A stretch of 64,000 nt of DNA from positions 496,001 through 560,000 of the forward strand of contig NZ_JAUFQN010000019.1 of the NCBI RefSeq assembly GCF_030409795.1, given 5' to 3'. This document shows, piece by piece, positions 33,093 to 42,836 of the stretch. Numbering within the stretch: position 1 is the stretch's first letter; each line of letters opens with the position of its first letter. The notes under the pieces were generated by a model. The model was not told the DNA's origin. It saw nothing but the letters and a program-made list of their open reading frames with translations, and made no database searches. The DNA comes from Flavobacterium paronense. GTDB taxonomy: Bacteria > Bacteroidota > Bacteroidia > Flavobacteriales > Flavobacteriaceae. The translations under genes were made by a program, and so were the position numbers.

Positions 33093-33125
33093 AAATCCCA
33101 AACTCTTACTAGGAATTTGGGATTT
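33093..33125 (-). terminator. Terminator hairpin of gcvP
   Basis: AAATCCCAAA (33093-33102) and TTTGGGATTT (33116-33125) form a perfect 10-bp stem with a 13-base loop, 22 bp past the gcvP stop. Confidence 0.7.
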
Positions 33126-33146
33126 ATGCTATTAGAATTTCAAATT

Positions 33147-35990
33147 TTACATATACGCCTCAATCGGAGCACATGAACATACTAAATTTCTATCGCCATA
33201 AGCATCATCAACTCGACGCACGCTTGGCCAGAATTTATTGTCATGGATATACTCTAAAGGATAAGCCGCTTGTTCCCGTGTGTAAGGGTAAACCCAAGTA
33301 TCCGTAGTTAGCATGGCTAAGGTATGTGGTGCATTTTTTAAAACGTTGTTAGCATCTTCAGCATTTGTACTATCAATTTCTTTACGGATGGCAATCATTG
33401 CATCACAAAAACGATCTAATTCGGCCAAATCTTCTGATTCGGTTGGTTCAATCATTAAAGTTCCGGCCACAGGGAAAGATACTGTTGGAGCGTGGAAACC
33501 ATAATCCATTAATCGCTTTGCGATATCGGTAACTTCAATTCCGTTTTGTTTAAAGGAGCGACAATCTAAAATCATTTCGTGAGCAGCACGTCCCATTTGG
33601 CCTGTATATAACACAGGGTAATGTTCTTCTAAACGCGCTTTCATATAATTGGCATTCAAGATAGCATGCTCCGTTGAACTTTTCAATCCTTCGGCGCCAA
33701 GCATCGTGATGTAGCCATACGAAATCAAACATACCAAAGCCGAACCATACGGTGCAGCAGAAATGGCAGAGATGGCTTGATCGCCGCCTACTTGTATTAT
33801 CGGATTTGTTGGTAAAAACGGAACCAGTTTTTCGTTGACGCATATTGGTCCAACACCAGGTCCGCCACCGCCATGCGGAATAGCAAATGTTTTATGCAAG
33901 TTTAAGTGACACACATCGGCACCAATGGTTGCCGGATTTGTTAATCCGACTTGGGCATTCATATTGGCACCATCCATATAAACCAAACCACCATTGTCAT
34001 GGATGATTTTGGTAATTTCACAAATGGCACTTTCAAAAACGCCGTGCGTGGATGGATATGTAACCATCAATGCTGATAAATTAGCGGCATGTAAGATGGC
34101 TTTTTCTCTTAAATCTTCTACGTCAATGTTTCCATTTTCCATAGTTTTGGTCACAATAATTTCCATTCCGGCCATAGCTGCCGAAGCAGGATTGGTACCG
34201 TGTGCCGATGATGGAATCAAACATACATTTCTGTGATGGTCACCACGAGATAAATGGTAAGCACGAATGGTCATCAAACCGGCATATTCGCCTTGTGCTC
34301 CTGAATTTGGTTGTAAAGTAGTCCCGGCAAAACCAGTCACTACGTTCAATTGTTGCTCTAATTTTTTGAGCATGGTTGTGTAACCTTCTGCTTGTTCGAT
34401 TGGTGCAAAAGGATGAATGCTATTCCAGTTTGCCATTGATAACGGTAGCATTTCGGCAGCAGCATTTAGCTTCATAGTACAAGAACCTAATGAAATCATC
34501 GAATGATTTAACGATAAATCTTTGCGTTCCAATTTTTTGATGTAGCGCATCAACTGCGACTCAGAATGATGATGGTTGAAAACATCATGCATTAGGAAAG
34601 CTGATTTTCTTTCTAAACCAGAAACGAAATTATCAGAAGATGTTAAGTTAGTCACTGTTATTTTTTCTTTTCCGGTAGCTTCAGCAAAAGTCGCAATGAT
34701 TTGATTAATGTCTGATATAGAAGTTGTTTCGTTTAGTGAGATTGAAATTGTTTCTCCATCAACGTAATAGAAATTCACTTCATTTTTCTCGGCAATTGCT
34801 TTTACTTTTTGAGCATCAGCTTTAACAGTAATAGTATCAAAGAAAGCCGTATTGGTTTGGTAAACGCCCAATTTATTCAAAGCATCTGCCAAAGTTACTG
34901 CTGATGCATGTACTTTATCGGCAATATAGCGCAACCCTTTTGGTCCGTGGTAAACGGCATACATTCCAGCCATGACCGCTAGTAACACTTGTGCTGTACA
35001 GATATTAGATGTTGCTTTTTCACGTTTTATATGTTGCTCTCGGGTTTGTAACGCCATACGCAAGGCACGGTTTCCGTTAGTGTCAATAGTCACCCCTATG
35101 ATTCTTCCGGGCATTGAACGTTTGTATTCTTCTTTGGTGGCAAAATACGCAGCATGTGGTCCGCCATAACCCATCGGAATTCCGAAACGTTGTGTGGTTC
35201 CGACAACGACATCGGCACCCATTTCTCCTGGTGGTGTTAGTTTTACCAAGGCTAAAATATCAGCAGCAACAGCCACTTTTATTTCGTTAGCTTTAGCTTT
35301 CGCGATAAAACCGGCATAGTCATTTACCTGACCGTATTTTCCGGGATATTGGAGGATTGCTCCAAAATAATCTGCAGAAAAATCAAAGGTTTCGTGGTTT
35401 CCGATTACTAATTCGACACCAATTGGCGCAGAACGTGTTTGTAAAACAGATAGGGTTTGTGGCAATATTTCCTCTGAAACGAAGAATTTATTAGTGTTGC
35501 TTTTCTTTTGGTCGCGAGTTCTGACGTCGAACAATAATGCCATTGCTTCGGCCGCTGAGGTTCCTTCGTCTAACAATGAGGCATTTGCGATTTCCATTCC
35601 GGTTAACTCGATAACGGTGGTTTGAAAGTTTAGAATAGCTTCTAATCTGCCTTGTGCGATTTCTGCCTGATAGGGTGTGTAGGCTGTGTACCAACCCGGA
35701 TTTTCAAAAATGTTTCTTTGAATTACGGCCGGCACAATCGTTGGATGGTAGCCTAGACCGATGTATGATTTGAATACTTTATTTTTTTTCCCTAATTCCT
35801 GTATGTGATTTAGATACTCAAATTCAGTCATTGGGGCATCCAAATTCAGGTCTTCTTTCAGGCGGATATCATTGGGGATTGTTTCATAAATCAGTTGATC
35901 AAAATTTTCAACTCCAATCGTTTCAAACATGTGGTTTAGATCGTTTTCACGTGGGCCAATGTGGCGGATTGCAAATGCATCTGTTCTCAT
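33147..35990 (-). CDS. gcvP: Glycine dehydrogenase (decarboxylating), P-protein
   Basis: 947 residues, the normal length for the fused P-protein. It decarboxylates glycine and passes the aminomethyl group to the H-protein. Landmarks are FAIRHIGPREND at the start, GYHPTIVPAVIQRN, TTQRFGIPMGYGGPHAAYFA, and the PLP lysine in NLHKTFAIPHGGGGPGVGP (about Lys701). I choose the ATG at 35990 over that at 36035. The -7 box TACTTTTG at 36035-36042 on the minus strand overlaps the upstream ATG, so its codon would not be transcribed. No glycine riboswitch is visible before it. A terminator follows. Confidence 0.96.
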   Translation of the reverse strand: MRTDAFAIRHIGPRENDLNHMFETIGVENFDQLIYETIPNDIRLKEDLNLDAPMTEFEYLNHIQELGKKNKVFKSYIGLGYHPTIVPAVIQRNIFENPGWYTAYTPYQAEIAQGRLEAILNFQTTVIELTGMEIANASLLDEGTSAAEAMALLFDVRTRDQKKSNTNKFFVSEEILPQTLSVLQTRSAPIGVELVIGNHETFDFSADYFGAILQYPGKYGQVNDYAGFIAKAKANEIKVAVAADILALVKLTPPGEMGADVVVGTTQRFGIPMGYGGPHAAYFATKEEYKRSMPGRIIGVTIDTNGNRALRMALQTREQHIKREKATSNICTAQVLLAVMAGMYAVYHGPKGLRYIADKVHASAVTLADALNKLGVYQTNTAFFDTITVKADAQKVKAIAEKNEVNFYYVDGETISISLNETTSISDINQIIATFAEATGKEKITVTNLTSSDNFVSGLERKSAFLMHDVFNHHHSESQLMRYIKKLERKDLSLNHSMISLGSCTMKLNAAAEMLPLSMANWNSIHPFAPIEQAEGYTTMLKKLEQQLNVVTGFAGTTLQPNSGAQGEYAGLMTIRAYHLSRGDHHRNVCLIPSSAHGTNPASAAMAGMEIIVTKTMENGNIDVEDLREKAILHAANLSALMVTYPSTHGVFESAICEITKIIHDNGGLVYMDGANMNAQVGLTNPATIGADVCHLNLHKTFAIPHGGGGPGVGPICVNEKLVPFLPTNPIIQVGGDQAISAISAAPYGSALVCLISYGYITMLGAEGLKSSTEHAILNANYMKARLEEHYPVLYTGQMGRAAHEMILDCRSFKQNGIEVTDIAKRLMDYGFHAPTVSFPVAGTLMIEPTESEDLAELDRFCDAMIAIRKEIDSTNAEDANNVLKNAPHTLAMLTTDTWVYPYTREQAAYPLEYIHDNKFWPSVRRVDDAYGDRNLVCSCAPIEAYM

Positions 35991-36034
35991 TATTAAGCTA
36001 TGGTATAAAGTAAAATTTGTGTTGTTTTGAGCCA

Positions 36035-36042
36035 CAAAAGTA
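36035..36042 (-). promoter_or_regulatory. -7 box TACTTTTG of gcvP
   Basis: A perfect TAnnTTTG match on the minus strand. It overlaps the alternative gcvP start and so decides for 35990. Confidence 0.55.
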
Positions 36043-36140
36043 ATTATTAATGTTCTAATTTTATGCTAAACAATGCCCAATATTTTGAGAAATTTTCAAC
36101 CAAATACTGGTCTTATTAACATTATTATTAGTTTTGTTTT

Positions 36141-36956
36141 ATGAACATTATAAAACGACTTCTTGATTTTTACATTAACAGTAGCCTGCATGTGTCGTTA
36201 TCTGTGTATGCATTGGTAAGGATGACGGGTTTTTTATATGCTATAGATGCCATTCAACCGGTTGCGAACTTTGCTTTTTTCGGAGCCATTGTCGGTTATA
36301 ATTTTGTGAAGTATGTTGCCTTGGCACGAACACAAAAAGGGCAAATGCGAACTGAATTAAAGTTAATAGTCATCTTGAGTTTGCTTTCTTTTTTGGCGAC
36401 AGGTTATTTCTTTTTCCAATTGGGGCCAACTACAAAAATCATTTCGGTTGCCTTATTGCTAGTGACACTGTTGTATACTTTGCCTTTTTTTCCGAACCGA
36501 AAGAATGCCCGTAATTGGGTAGGTTTCAAGATATATATCGTTGCATTGAGTTGGGTTGGAGTGACCTTGTTTTTACCAATAGTCAATGCCGGAATTCCAT
36601 GTTCTGTAAATGTTTTTATAATTGCGATTCAGCGTTTTATTCTGATTTTTGTACTGGTATTGATTTTTGAAATTATCGATTTACAGGTTGATGATCCGAA
36701 TTTGAAAACGGTGCCGCAGCAAATAGGAGTGGAGCGGACAAAAATTGTTGGTGCCGTTTTACTGTTTGTTTTTGCTCTTTTGGGATTCTTTCAAACTAAT
36801 TTTCTTTTTTTGACTTTGTTTATTCGTTTGGGTGTCGTCTTTACGCTGTTGCTTTTTTTGTTATTTGCAAACGAAAAGCAATCAAAATATTACAGCTCTT
36901 TTTGGGCTGAAAGTATTCCGATTTTTTGGTGGTTTTTGTTGCTGTTAATTCAATAA
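36141..36956 (+). CDS. UbiA-like prenyltransferase-family membrane protein
   Basis: 271 residues with about eight membrane helices. The loop FEIIDLQVDDPNLKTVPQQI resembles the second Asp-rich motif of the UbiA superfamily (DxxxxxxDxxxG(I/L)KTLP). The first motif NDxxDxxxD is degenerate (GYNFVKYVALART), so it may be an inactive or altered prenyltransferase. Divergent from gcvP, convergent with the T9SS gene at 36999. Confidence 0.65.
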   Translation: MNIIKRLLDFYINSSLHVSLSVYALVRMTGFLYAIDAIQPVANFAFFGAIVGYNFVKYVALARTQKGQMRTELKLIVILSLLSFLATGYFFFQLGPTTKIISVALLLVTLLYTLPFFPNRKNARNWVGFKIYIVALSWVGVTLFLPIVNAGIPCSVNVFIIAIQRFILIFVLVLIFEIIDLQVDDPNLKTVPQQIGVERTKIVGAVLLFVFALLGFFQTNFLFLTLFIRLGVVFTLLLFLLFANEKQSKYYSSFWAESIPIFWWFLLLLIQ

Positions 36957-36982
36957 AAAACCGAAGTGTAAGCTCCGGTTTT
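36957..36982. terminator. Shared bidirectional terminator
   Basis: AAAACCG (36957-36963) pairs with CGGTTTT (36976-36982) between convergent genes; A and T runs give a tract on both strands. Confidence 0.7.
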
Positions 36983-36998
36983 GTAAATGAATGCATCA

Positions 36999-38204
36999 TT
37001 ATTGTTTAATTATTTTGTGTGTGCAAGATTTTCCATCGGCCGTTATATTTACAAAATACATTCCGCTGGCAAAACCAAGATGAATTTCTGTTTTATCTGT
37101 GTTTTGATTATTTTGATTGTAGACTTCTCTTCCTTTAATATCAAATACTTTGATGTCTATTTCTGTATAAACTTGTTTAAGTTCGATATTTAAATATCCA
37201 TCAGTAGGATTGGGATAAAGGACTATGTTTTTTAGTAAATTATTGTCAGATATATTTAACGTGCTCAAGTCAAATTCATTTGTAGCTATGCTGCTCCAAA
37301 GGTTTGAGTCATCTTTGAATCGTATATTTAATAAATGTGTTCCAATGCCCAAACCTGAATTTTCCGGAATAATAAATGTATTAATATTGGCCGTTTGTGC
37401 TGGTGCTATTGCAACTACTATTTTATTTGAATAATCGTCGTTGAACCAATATTCATATTCAACAATATTTTTTAATACTAAACTTCCATTTTGATTTTTG
37501 TAGAAAAAGCTACTCAAAGTACTGCTTGAAAATGTGGAATCATCTTTAAATCGAATATTGAATGTATGAATTCCATTCGCAAGAGTGGTGGGAACGACAT
37601 TAGTATTTAGGATAAATGTTTCTTGATTGTTTGCCGTTTCCGAAACTTTATTGGCATAATCGTTATCAAACCAATATTCGTAAGTCGCAATTTTTCTATC
37701 AAAAGTTGCTTGGTCGGGAACTTTGTAAAAAAAGTTACTCAAAGTACTACTTGAAAATCCTGTATTGTCTTTAAACAGAATATTTAAAGTGTGAATTCCG
37801 CTCAAAAGTGAACTTGGAACGATGTTCGTATTTAGAGTAAATGTTTGTTGATTATTAGCCGTTTGCGAAATGTGATTGGCATAATCATTATCAAACCAAA
37901 ATTCGTAAGTCACGATTTTTCTATCAAAAGTAGCTTGTTCCGGAACTTTATAAAAAAAGCTAGTCAATATGCTGCTAAATAATCCATTCGTATCCCAAGA
38001 GCGAATATTGATAGTATGAATACCAGATTCAATACCAGAAGTTGCCACACTAGAATTAATTGTGAGCATTGGAACTGGAGCAACAACGGTGTTCACTTTT
38101 TCATTATAATTGTTGTCAAACCAATATTCATAGCCCACAATAGAATTCTGTCCATAAGTCCATGCAAGGGCGAAGAACATAATTAAGGAGTATAAACGTT
38201 TCAT
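36999..38204 (-). CDS. T9SS-exported tandem-repeat surface protein
   Basis: 401 residues. A signal peptide (about 1-18) precedes four repeats of about 75 residues opening with VxYEYWFDNDYANK and containing TFILNTNVVPTTLANGIHTF, NIRFKDDSTFSSSTLSSFFYK. The first and last copies are the most divergent and the middle two nearly identical, so the array probably grew by internal duplication. A T9SS type A sorting domain ends it (LYPNPTDGYLNIEL, VFDIKGREVYNQ, GFASGMYFVNI). It is the last gene of a three-gene minus-strand operon. Confidence 0.82.
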   Translation of the reverse strand: MKRLYSLIMFFALAWTYGQNSIVGYEYWFDNNYNEKVNTVVAPVPMLTINSSVATSGIESGIHTINIRSWDTNGLFSSILTSFFYKVPEQATFDRKIVTYEFWFDNDYANHISQTANNQQTFTLNTNIVPSSLLSGIHTLNILFKDNTGFSSSTLSNFFYKVPDQATFDRKIATYEYWFDNDYANKVSETANNQETFILNTNVVPTTLANGIHTFNIRFKDDSTFSSSTLSSFFYKNQNGSLVLKNIVEYEYWFNDDYSNKIVVAIAPAQTANINTFIIPENSGLGIGTHLLNIRFKDDSNLWSSIATNEFDLSTLNISDNNLLKNIVLYPNPTDGYLNIELKQVYTEIDIKVFDIKGREVYNQNNQNTDKTEIHLGFASGMYFVNITADGKSCTHKIIKQ

Positions 38205-38215
38205 TTCTATAATTT

Positions 38216-39244
38216 TTAATTAGTTTGTGCTTTCACTAAAACTTGAATGTTAAGCTCTCCAGTTGTATTAGTTTGGGGTGCAATGGTTTTAGATTCAATA
38301 TGAGGGTTTGACGGAATCGCTTCTTCTTTATATGGGAATACCCCACCATAAATTCCTACTTGTGTGCCATCTAATCCTAGATAGGAACTTGTGTTTTGAA
38401 GATGATAGTCTTCAGAATAGGTAAAAATACTACCTGTACGATTTATAAAAATTGCGCTCTGAGCTATGCCAAAATAGTTTCCAGATATGGTTGGTAAAGT
38501 TCCAAAACTTGGTGTTGGTAAAGCACATAGGTTGTTTTTGGCCACATTTCCATTTCCATTAATCAAGTTTCCAAAATTAACTTTTGTAAAAATATTATTG
38601 TTTACTTGGTTATTATCGCCATTTATAGGTGCTTCATTGCCATAATAAGCATATTCATCCAAAAGAATGTTGTTATTAAACACATTCCCAATAGAGTTAA
38701 ATATCCGTCCTTGAAGTATTGAATTTGAGATTAAAACATTTTGTGCATTAGCCAAATCAATATTACCAATAATGACCGATCCAAACAAACCAAAATTGGT
38801 TGATGGGATTGATAAATTACCTATAAAATTCAATGTTCCATTAATTTTACATCTTTTTAAAACCACTTGGTTGACTGACTCGTTTTCAGAAAAATAAAAG
38901 TTTCCATTTACTTCTACTCCTTCCATATAAAAATTATCGGCATTTTCTTTTAAAGCAATATTTCCATTAATGAATGTTTTTCCTGTTGCTGATGTGGCAT
39001 TTTCATAATGACCAGTTCCAAAAACCGCAATTCTTTTATCGATGTTTGATGGAGATACAAAAGTTCCACCAGGTAAATAGATAGTGTCATTTGTTACAGC
39101 AGCAGTATAGGCATCAATTAATGGATTTGAACCACTAAAGACAGTTGTTGTTCCCAAATGATGCAATGCTACTTTTTGTTGTGCATTTGCTGAAATGCTA
39201 ATTAAAAAAATCACAACAAAAATGGATTTGATAATTGATTTCAT
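38216..39244 (-). CDS. Secreted right-handed beta-helix-like protein, copy 1
   Basis: 342 residues with a signal peptide (about 1-21, ending ISANA). The body consists of short repeats with N/G/I patterns (NVFNNNILLDEYAYYG, NNQVNNNIFTKVNFG) typical of parallel beta-helices. It is paralogous to the next upstream gene from end to end (QQKVALHHLGTTTVFSGSNP against QQKVALHHGSVITIFGGGDP). The tail SKTIAPQTNTTGELNIQV is nearly the same in both. No T9SS sorting domain is evident. It starts 24 bp after its paralogue and stops 11 bp before the T9SS gene. Confidence 0.75.
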   Translation of the reverse strand: MKSIIKSIFVVIFLISISANAQQKVALHHLGTTTVFSGSNPLIDAYTAAVTNDTIYLPGGTFVSPSNIDKRIAVFGTGHYENATSATGKTFINGNIALKENADNFYMEGVEVNGNFYFSENESVNQVVLKRCKINGTLNFIGNLSIPSTNFGLFGSVIIGNIDLANAQNVLISNSILQGRIFNSIGNVFNNNILLDEYAYYGNEAPINGDNNQVNNNIFTKVNFGNLINGNGNVAKNNLCALPTPSFGTLPTISGNYFGIAQSAIFINRTGSIFTYSEDYHLQNTSSYLGLDGTQVGIYGGVFPYKEEAIPSNPHIESKTIAPQTNTTGELNIQVLVKAQTN

Positions 39245-39268
39245 GATTTTATTTTTTAAAAATTAACA

Positions 39269-40282
39269 TTAATTGTTTTGGGCTTTAACTTGAACCTGAA
39301 AATTGAGTTCACCGCTAGCATTGGTTTGAGGCGCTATTGTTTTCGAAATGATATTAGGATTTACGGGTATTCCCAATTCTTTATAAGGGAAAAGCCCACC
39401 ATAAATTCCCACTTGGCTACCTTCTGTTCCCAAATAAGTCAATGGATTAACCAAATGATAGTCGTCGGCATAATCAAAGATATTACTAGTTTGATTTACA
39501 AATAAACCAGTCATGGCTATATTGTTATAATTGTTTACAAATGTGTTTGAAGCAACGGATGGAGTTCCTGCAAAAATATTATTAGAGAAAGTGCTAAGTT
39601 CGCAACCAATATGAATATAAGTCATCCCTGCATATTGTTGTAAAATAATATTATTTGAAATGCTTGAATTATCTATGTTATTAAAATCATAGGAAAAAGT
39701 ATTTAGTAAAAAAATATTATTTGAAATACCTAATTCAGTACCATTTGCAATGTAACCTCCTATAATATTGTTAGAAAACAATAGTGACTTGGCATTGCTA
39801 AAGTCTATATAAGAATTAATAACACATTCACGTATCGTATTGTTTAAGCACGGTGTAGTCCCATCACCACCATAACCAATAATATTTATTCGGCAACGTT
39901 TAATTACAACGCCATCAACTTTATTATTGTTGTTAAAACTTAGCGTGGAAACAATTTCGATACCTTCTAAATGTAAATTATCGGCATTTTCGCCAATAGT
40001 CAAACTTCCATTAAGTACCGTTCTATTTGTTGCTACTGTCGCTGCAGGATAATGACCTGCTCCAATAATAACAAGACTTTTATCTATGAATGAAGGATAA
40101 GGTAAATTGCCTCCAGGCAGATAAATTACATCACCATTTACAGCAGCATTGTATGCAGCTGTAAAAGGATCGCCACCTCCAAAAATGGTAATTACACTAC
40201 CATGATGAAGCGCTACTTTTTGTTGAGAAAATCCAACAAAACCTAATAAAAATAACATTAGGAGTAAGACAGAATTTTTCAT
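39269..40282 (-). CDS. Secreted right-handed beta-helix-like protein, copy 2
   Basis: 337 residues from the ATG at 40282; the frame is open to 40297, but MKNSVLLLMLFLLGFVGFSQ is the clean signal peptide. It has the same beta-helix pattern as its downstream paralogue (NSISNNIILQQYAGMTY, FSNNIFAGTPSV). The shared opening (KVALHH) and the shared tail (SKTIAPQTNASGELNFQV) point to tandem duplication. It is the first gene of a three-gene operon. The region ahead carries two 19-bp direct repeats 22 bp apart. Confidence 0.75.
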   Translation of the reverse strand: MKNSVLLLMLFLLGFVGFSQQKVALHHGSVITIFGGGDPFTAAYNAAVNGDVIYLPGGNLPYPSFIDKSLVIIGAGHYPAATVATNRTVLNGSLTIGENADNLHLEGIEIVSTLSFNNNNKVDGVVIKRCRINIIGYGGDGTTPCLNNTIRECVINSYIDFSNAKSLLFSNNIIGGYIANGTELGISNNIFLLNTFSYDFNNIDNSSISNNIILQQYAGMTYIHIGCELSTFSNNIFAGTPSVASNTFVNNYNNIAMTGLFVNQTSNIFDYADDYHLVNPLTYLGTEGSQVGIYGGLFPYKELGIPVNPNIISKTIAPQTNASGELNFQVQVKAQNN

Positions 40283-40361
40283 AATAAATAAATTCAAATT
40301 TTGTTAAAATACTGTAAATCAGTATTAATTATCTTTAAATTTACTTTTATTTACTTATTAA

Positions 40362-40402
40362 TTCTATGATTTATGTCACGAACTTCTATGATATATGTCA
40401 CG
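40362..40402 (-). promoter_or_regulatory. Two 19-bp direct repeats, 22-bp spacing
   Basis: TTCTATGATTTATGTCACG (40362-40380) and TTCTATGATATATGTCACG (40384-40402), starts 22 bp apart, 80-120 bp upstream of the gene at 40282. The period fits a LytTR or similar tandem-binding regulator. The core word TGTCACG differs from the arrays in region 1. Confidence 0.55.
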
Positions 40403-40580
40403 GTTTTTATTTTATATTCCTATAGCAATGAGGTGAATTTCTAAAAATATATAAATTTGGGGAATAGAAATAAATTCATGCTATTATAAAAGGTTACAAA
40501 ATAGAGATTTAACCATTGTTTTAATAACAAAATGCTAAAGGAAAAGTACTATTGCTTTTTTGATTACCAGTTAAGTAAAT

Positions 40581-40715
40581 ATGACTATTGAATATTTGTT
40601 GTTAACTAATAAAGATTACCTTTCTTTAGAAGGTTTTGAAAACTCATTGTGTGATAAACAGTCTAATGGACAAGTGCCAATTCCCGAAAGGCAAATATCA
40701 TTTAAAGAAGTTTAA
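40581..40715 (+). CDS. Possible 44-residue ORF
   Basis: An ATG-to-TAA frame encoding MTIEYLLLTNKDYLSLEGFE and then polar residues ending SFKEV. It is not recognised, has no signal peptide and no clear promoter. It may be real or the remnant of a longer gene. Listed because it is the only frame that spans the middle of this gap. Confidence 0.25.
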   Translation: MTIEYLLLTNKDYLSLEGFENSLCDKQSNGQVPIPERQISFKEV

Positions 40716-40769
40716 AAGCTTAGCTTTTTGTTGGTGAATAAGGAAAATTTGAGGTAGTGAATTATTTAT

Positions 40770-40802
40770 AACTCTGTCAAAGTTCAAAACTTTGACAGAG
40801 TT
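40770..40802 (-). terminator. 15-bp perfect hairpin after the M3 peptidase gene
   Basis: AACTCTGTCAAAGTT (40770-40784) and AACTTTGACAGAGTT (40788-40802) with a 3-base loop, 7 bp downstream of the minus-strand stop. Confidence 0.75.
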
Positions 40803-40808
40803 TATTAA

Positions 40809-42836
40809 TTACAACAATCCCGCTCGTTTTAACAATGCTTCCGGTTTTGGTTCTTGTCCGCGGAAGCGCTTGTATAATTCCATTGGTAATTCCGTACCGC
40901 CTTTGGATAATACGTTTTCTTTGAATTTAGTGGCGACTTCTTTATTAAAAATTCCTTTTTCCAAGAAATACGCAAAGGCATCGGCATCGAGAACTTCGGC
41001 CCATTTGTAGCTGTAATAGCCTGAGGAATAGCCGCCTTGAAAAATGTGAGAGAACGAGACACTCATGCAATTTTCGGCAACATCAGGATATAAAGATGTT
41101 CCGTCGAAGGCTTCTTTTTCAAATGCTTTTATATCGGTAATTGTATTTGGGTTGTTGCTATGGAACGCCATATCTAAAAGTCCGAAACTCAACTGACGGA
41201 GTGTAGCCATACCTTCTAAAAAGCTGGCGCTTTCTTTGATTTTATTGACATATTCCTGCGGAATGATTTCTCCGGTTTCATATTGTTTAGCAAACAAAGC
41301 CAGTGCTTCCGGTTCGTAACACCAGTTTTCCATAACCTGACTTGGTAATTCCACAAAGTCCCAATAAACAGATGTTCCTGATAAACTTGGATACGTAGTA
41401 TTGGCTAACATACCGTGTAAGGCGTGTCCAAATTCATGGAATAAAGTCGTCACTTCGTTAAAGGTTAGTAGTGAAGGTTTACTTGCTGTTGGTGGTGTAA
41501 AGTTGCAAACAATTGAAACGTGTGGTCTTTCGTTCACACCGTCTTTGATGTATTGTGGTTTGAAAGAAGTCATCCAGGCACCGTTTCGTTTTCCTTTTCT
41601 TGGAAAGAAATCGGAGTAGAACACAGCAACCAATTTTCCTTCGAAATCTAAAACTTCAAAGGTTTGCACATCTTCATGGTATTTATCGATATCAAAGACT
41701 TCTTTGAATGTAATTCCGAATAACTTTTCGGCTACGGTAAATGCACCGTTAAGTACGTTTTCTAATTTAAAATACGGTTTTAGTTGTTCGTCATCAAAAT
41801 CGAAAAGTTTTTGTTTTAGTTTTTCTGAATAATAGGCGCCATCCCATTTTTCTAATTGGTCTATTCCGTCCAGTTCTTTGGCGAAAGCAGTTACCTGTGC
41901 AAATTCCTTTTCGGCTGCCGGTTTGGCTTTGGCTAACAAATCATTCAGAAACAATTTTACTTTTTCAGGAGTTTGTGCCATACGCTCTTCGAGAACAAAA
42001 TCGGAATGGGTTTTATAGCCCAATAAATTAGCGCGTTCAAATCGGAGTTTGGCAATTTTCAATGTGATTTCCTGATTATCGAATTCGTTGTTTTGGAATG
42101 CTTTTTTTCCGGCTGCGATTGCGATTTCTTTTCGAAGTTCACGATTGTCGGCATAAGTCACAAACGGGATATAACTTGGATAATCTAAAGTAAAAATCCA
42201 GCCTTCCAGATTTTTGGACTTGGCTAGACTAGCTGCTGCTTCGATTGTTCCTTCCGGCAACCCTTTTAAATCGGTTTCATTGGTGATATGCAATTGATAC
42301 TTATTGGTTTCCGCCAATACATTTTCACCGTAAGTAAGTTTTAGTTTGGCTAGTTCGGCATCAATTTCGCGTAGACGTTCTTTTTTATCGTTAGAAAGTA
42401 AGGCTCCGTTTCGGGAAAAACTTTTGAACTTTTTATCTAGTAACGTGGCTTGTTCCGGAGTTAAATTCAAACTGTCTTTTTGTTCGTAGACTGCTTTTAC
42501 CCTTTTGAATAAGTCTTCATTTAGAGTAATATCATTACTGAAAGCGGTTAGTAGCGGAGATACTTCTTGCGCTATTTTTTGCATTTCGTCACTGGTTTCT
42601 GCTGAATTCAGATTGAAAAAGATAGAAGATAATCTGTCTAAATTTTCACCGGAATAATCTAGGGCTTCGATAGTATTTTTGAAAGTTGGCGCTTCGGGAT
42701 TGTTGGTGATGGCATTTACTTCGGCTCGTGCTTTGGCGATGTTTTCTTCGAAAGCGGGTTGGTACTCTTCTAATTTGATTTGACTGAAAGGTGCTGTATT
42801 GTGTTTGGTAGTGAATTCTGTTGTTAAGATTTTCAT
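40809..42836 (-). CDS. M3-family zinc metallopeptidase (Dcp/oligopeptidase A type)
   Basis: 675 residues from the ATG at 42836; the extra upstream codons of the open frame are ignored because MKILTTEFTTKHNTAPFSQI is the family start. The zinc site is FHEFGHALHGML (HExxH near His467), with downstream EFFPxxxEN-like residues in DFVELPSQVMENW. Length and layout match the M3A family, which cleaves short peptides in the cytoplasm or, with a signal peptide, in the periplasm. No signal peptide is visible. The leader (42838-42870) has a tandem GCAAAGGCG-like phrase. Confidence 0.92.
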   Translation of the reverse strand: MKILTTEFTTKHNTAPFSQIKLEEYQPAFEENIAKARAEVNAITNNPEAPTFKNTIEALDYSGENLDRLSSIFFNLNSAETSDEMQKIAQEVSPLLTAFSNDITLNEDLFKRVKAVYEQKDSLNLTPEQATLLDKKFKSFSRNGALLSNDKKERLREIDAELAKLKLTYGENVLAETNKYQLHITNETDLKGLPEGTIEAAASLAKSKNLEGWIFTLDYPSYIPFVTYADNRELRKEIAIAAGKKAFQNNEFDNQEITLKIAKLRFERANLLGYKTHSDFVLEERMAQTPEKVKLFLNDLLAKAKPAAEKEFAQVTAFAKELDGIDQLEKWDGAYYSEKLKQKLFDFDDEQLKPYFKLENVLNGAFTVAEKLFGITFKEVFDIDKYHEDVQTFEVLDFEGKLVAVFYSDFFPRKGKRNGAWMTSFKPQYIKDGVNERPHVSIVCNFTPPTASKPSLLTFNEVTTLFHEFGHALHGMLANTTYPSLSGTSVYWDFVELPSQVMENWCYEPEALALFAKQYETGEIIPQEYVNKIKESASFLEGMATLRQLSFGLLDMAFHSNNPNTITDIKAFEKEAFDGTSLYPDVAENCMSVSFSHIFQGGYSSGYYSYKWAEVLDADAFAYFLEKGIFNKEVATKFKENVLSKGGTELPMELYKRFRGQEPKPEALLKRAGLL

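Larger units (their letters stand above)
40283..40808. other. 526-bp intergenic region
   Basis: It contains the direct repeats at 40362-40402, the 44-codon ORF at 40581-40715 and the terminator at 40770-40802. The rest is AT-rich without recognisable structure. Confidence 0.7.

Noticed and set aside
35991..36140. Glycine riboswitch ahead of gcvP
   Set aside because: The presumed transcript leader is about 40 bases, too short, and no paired aptamer core is seen.
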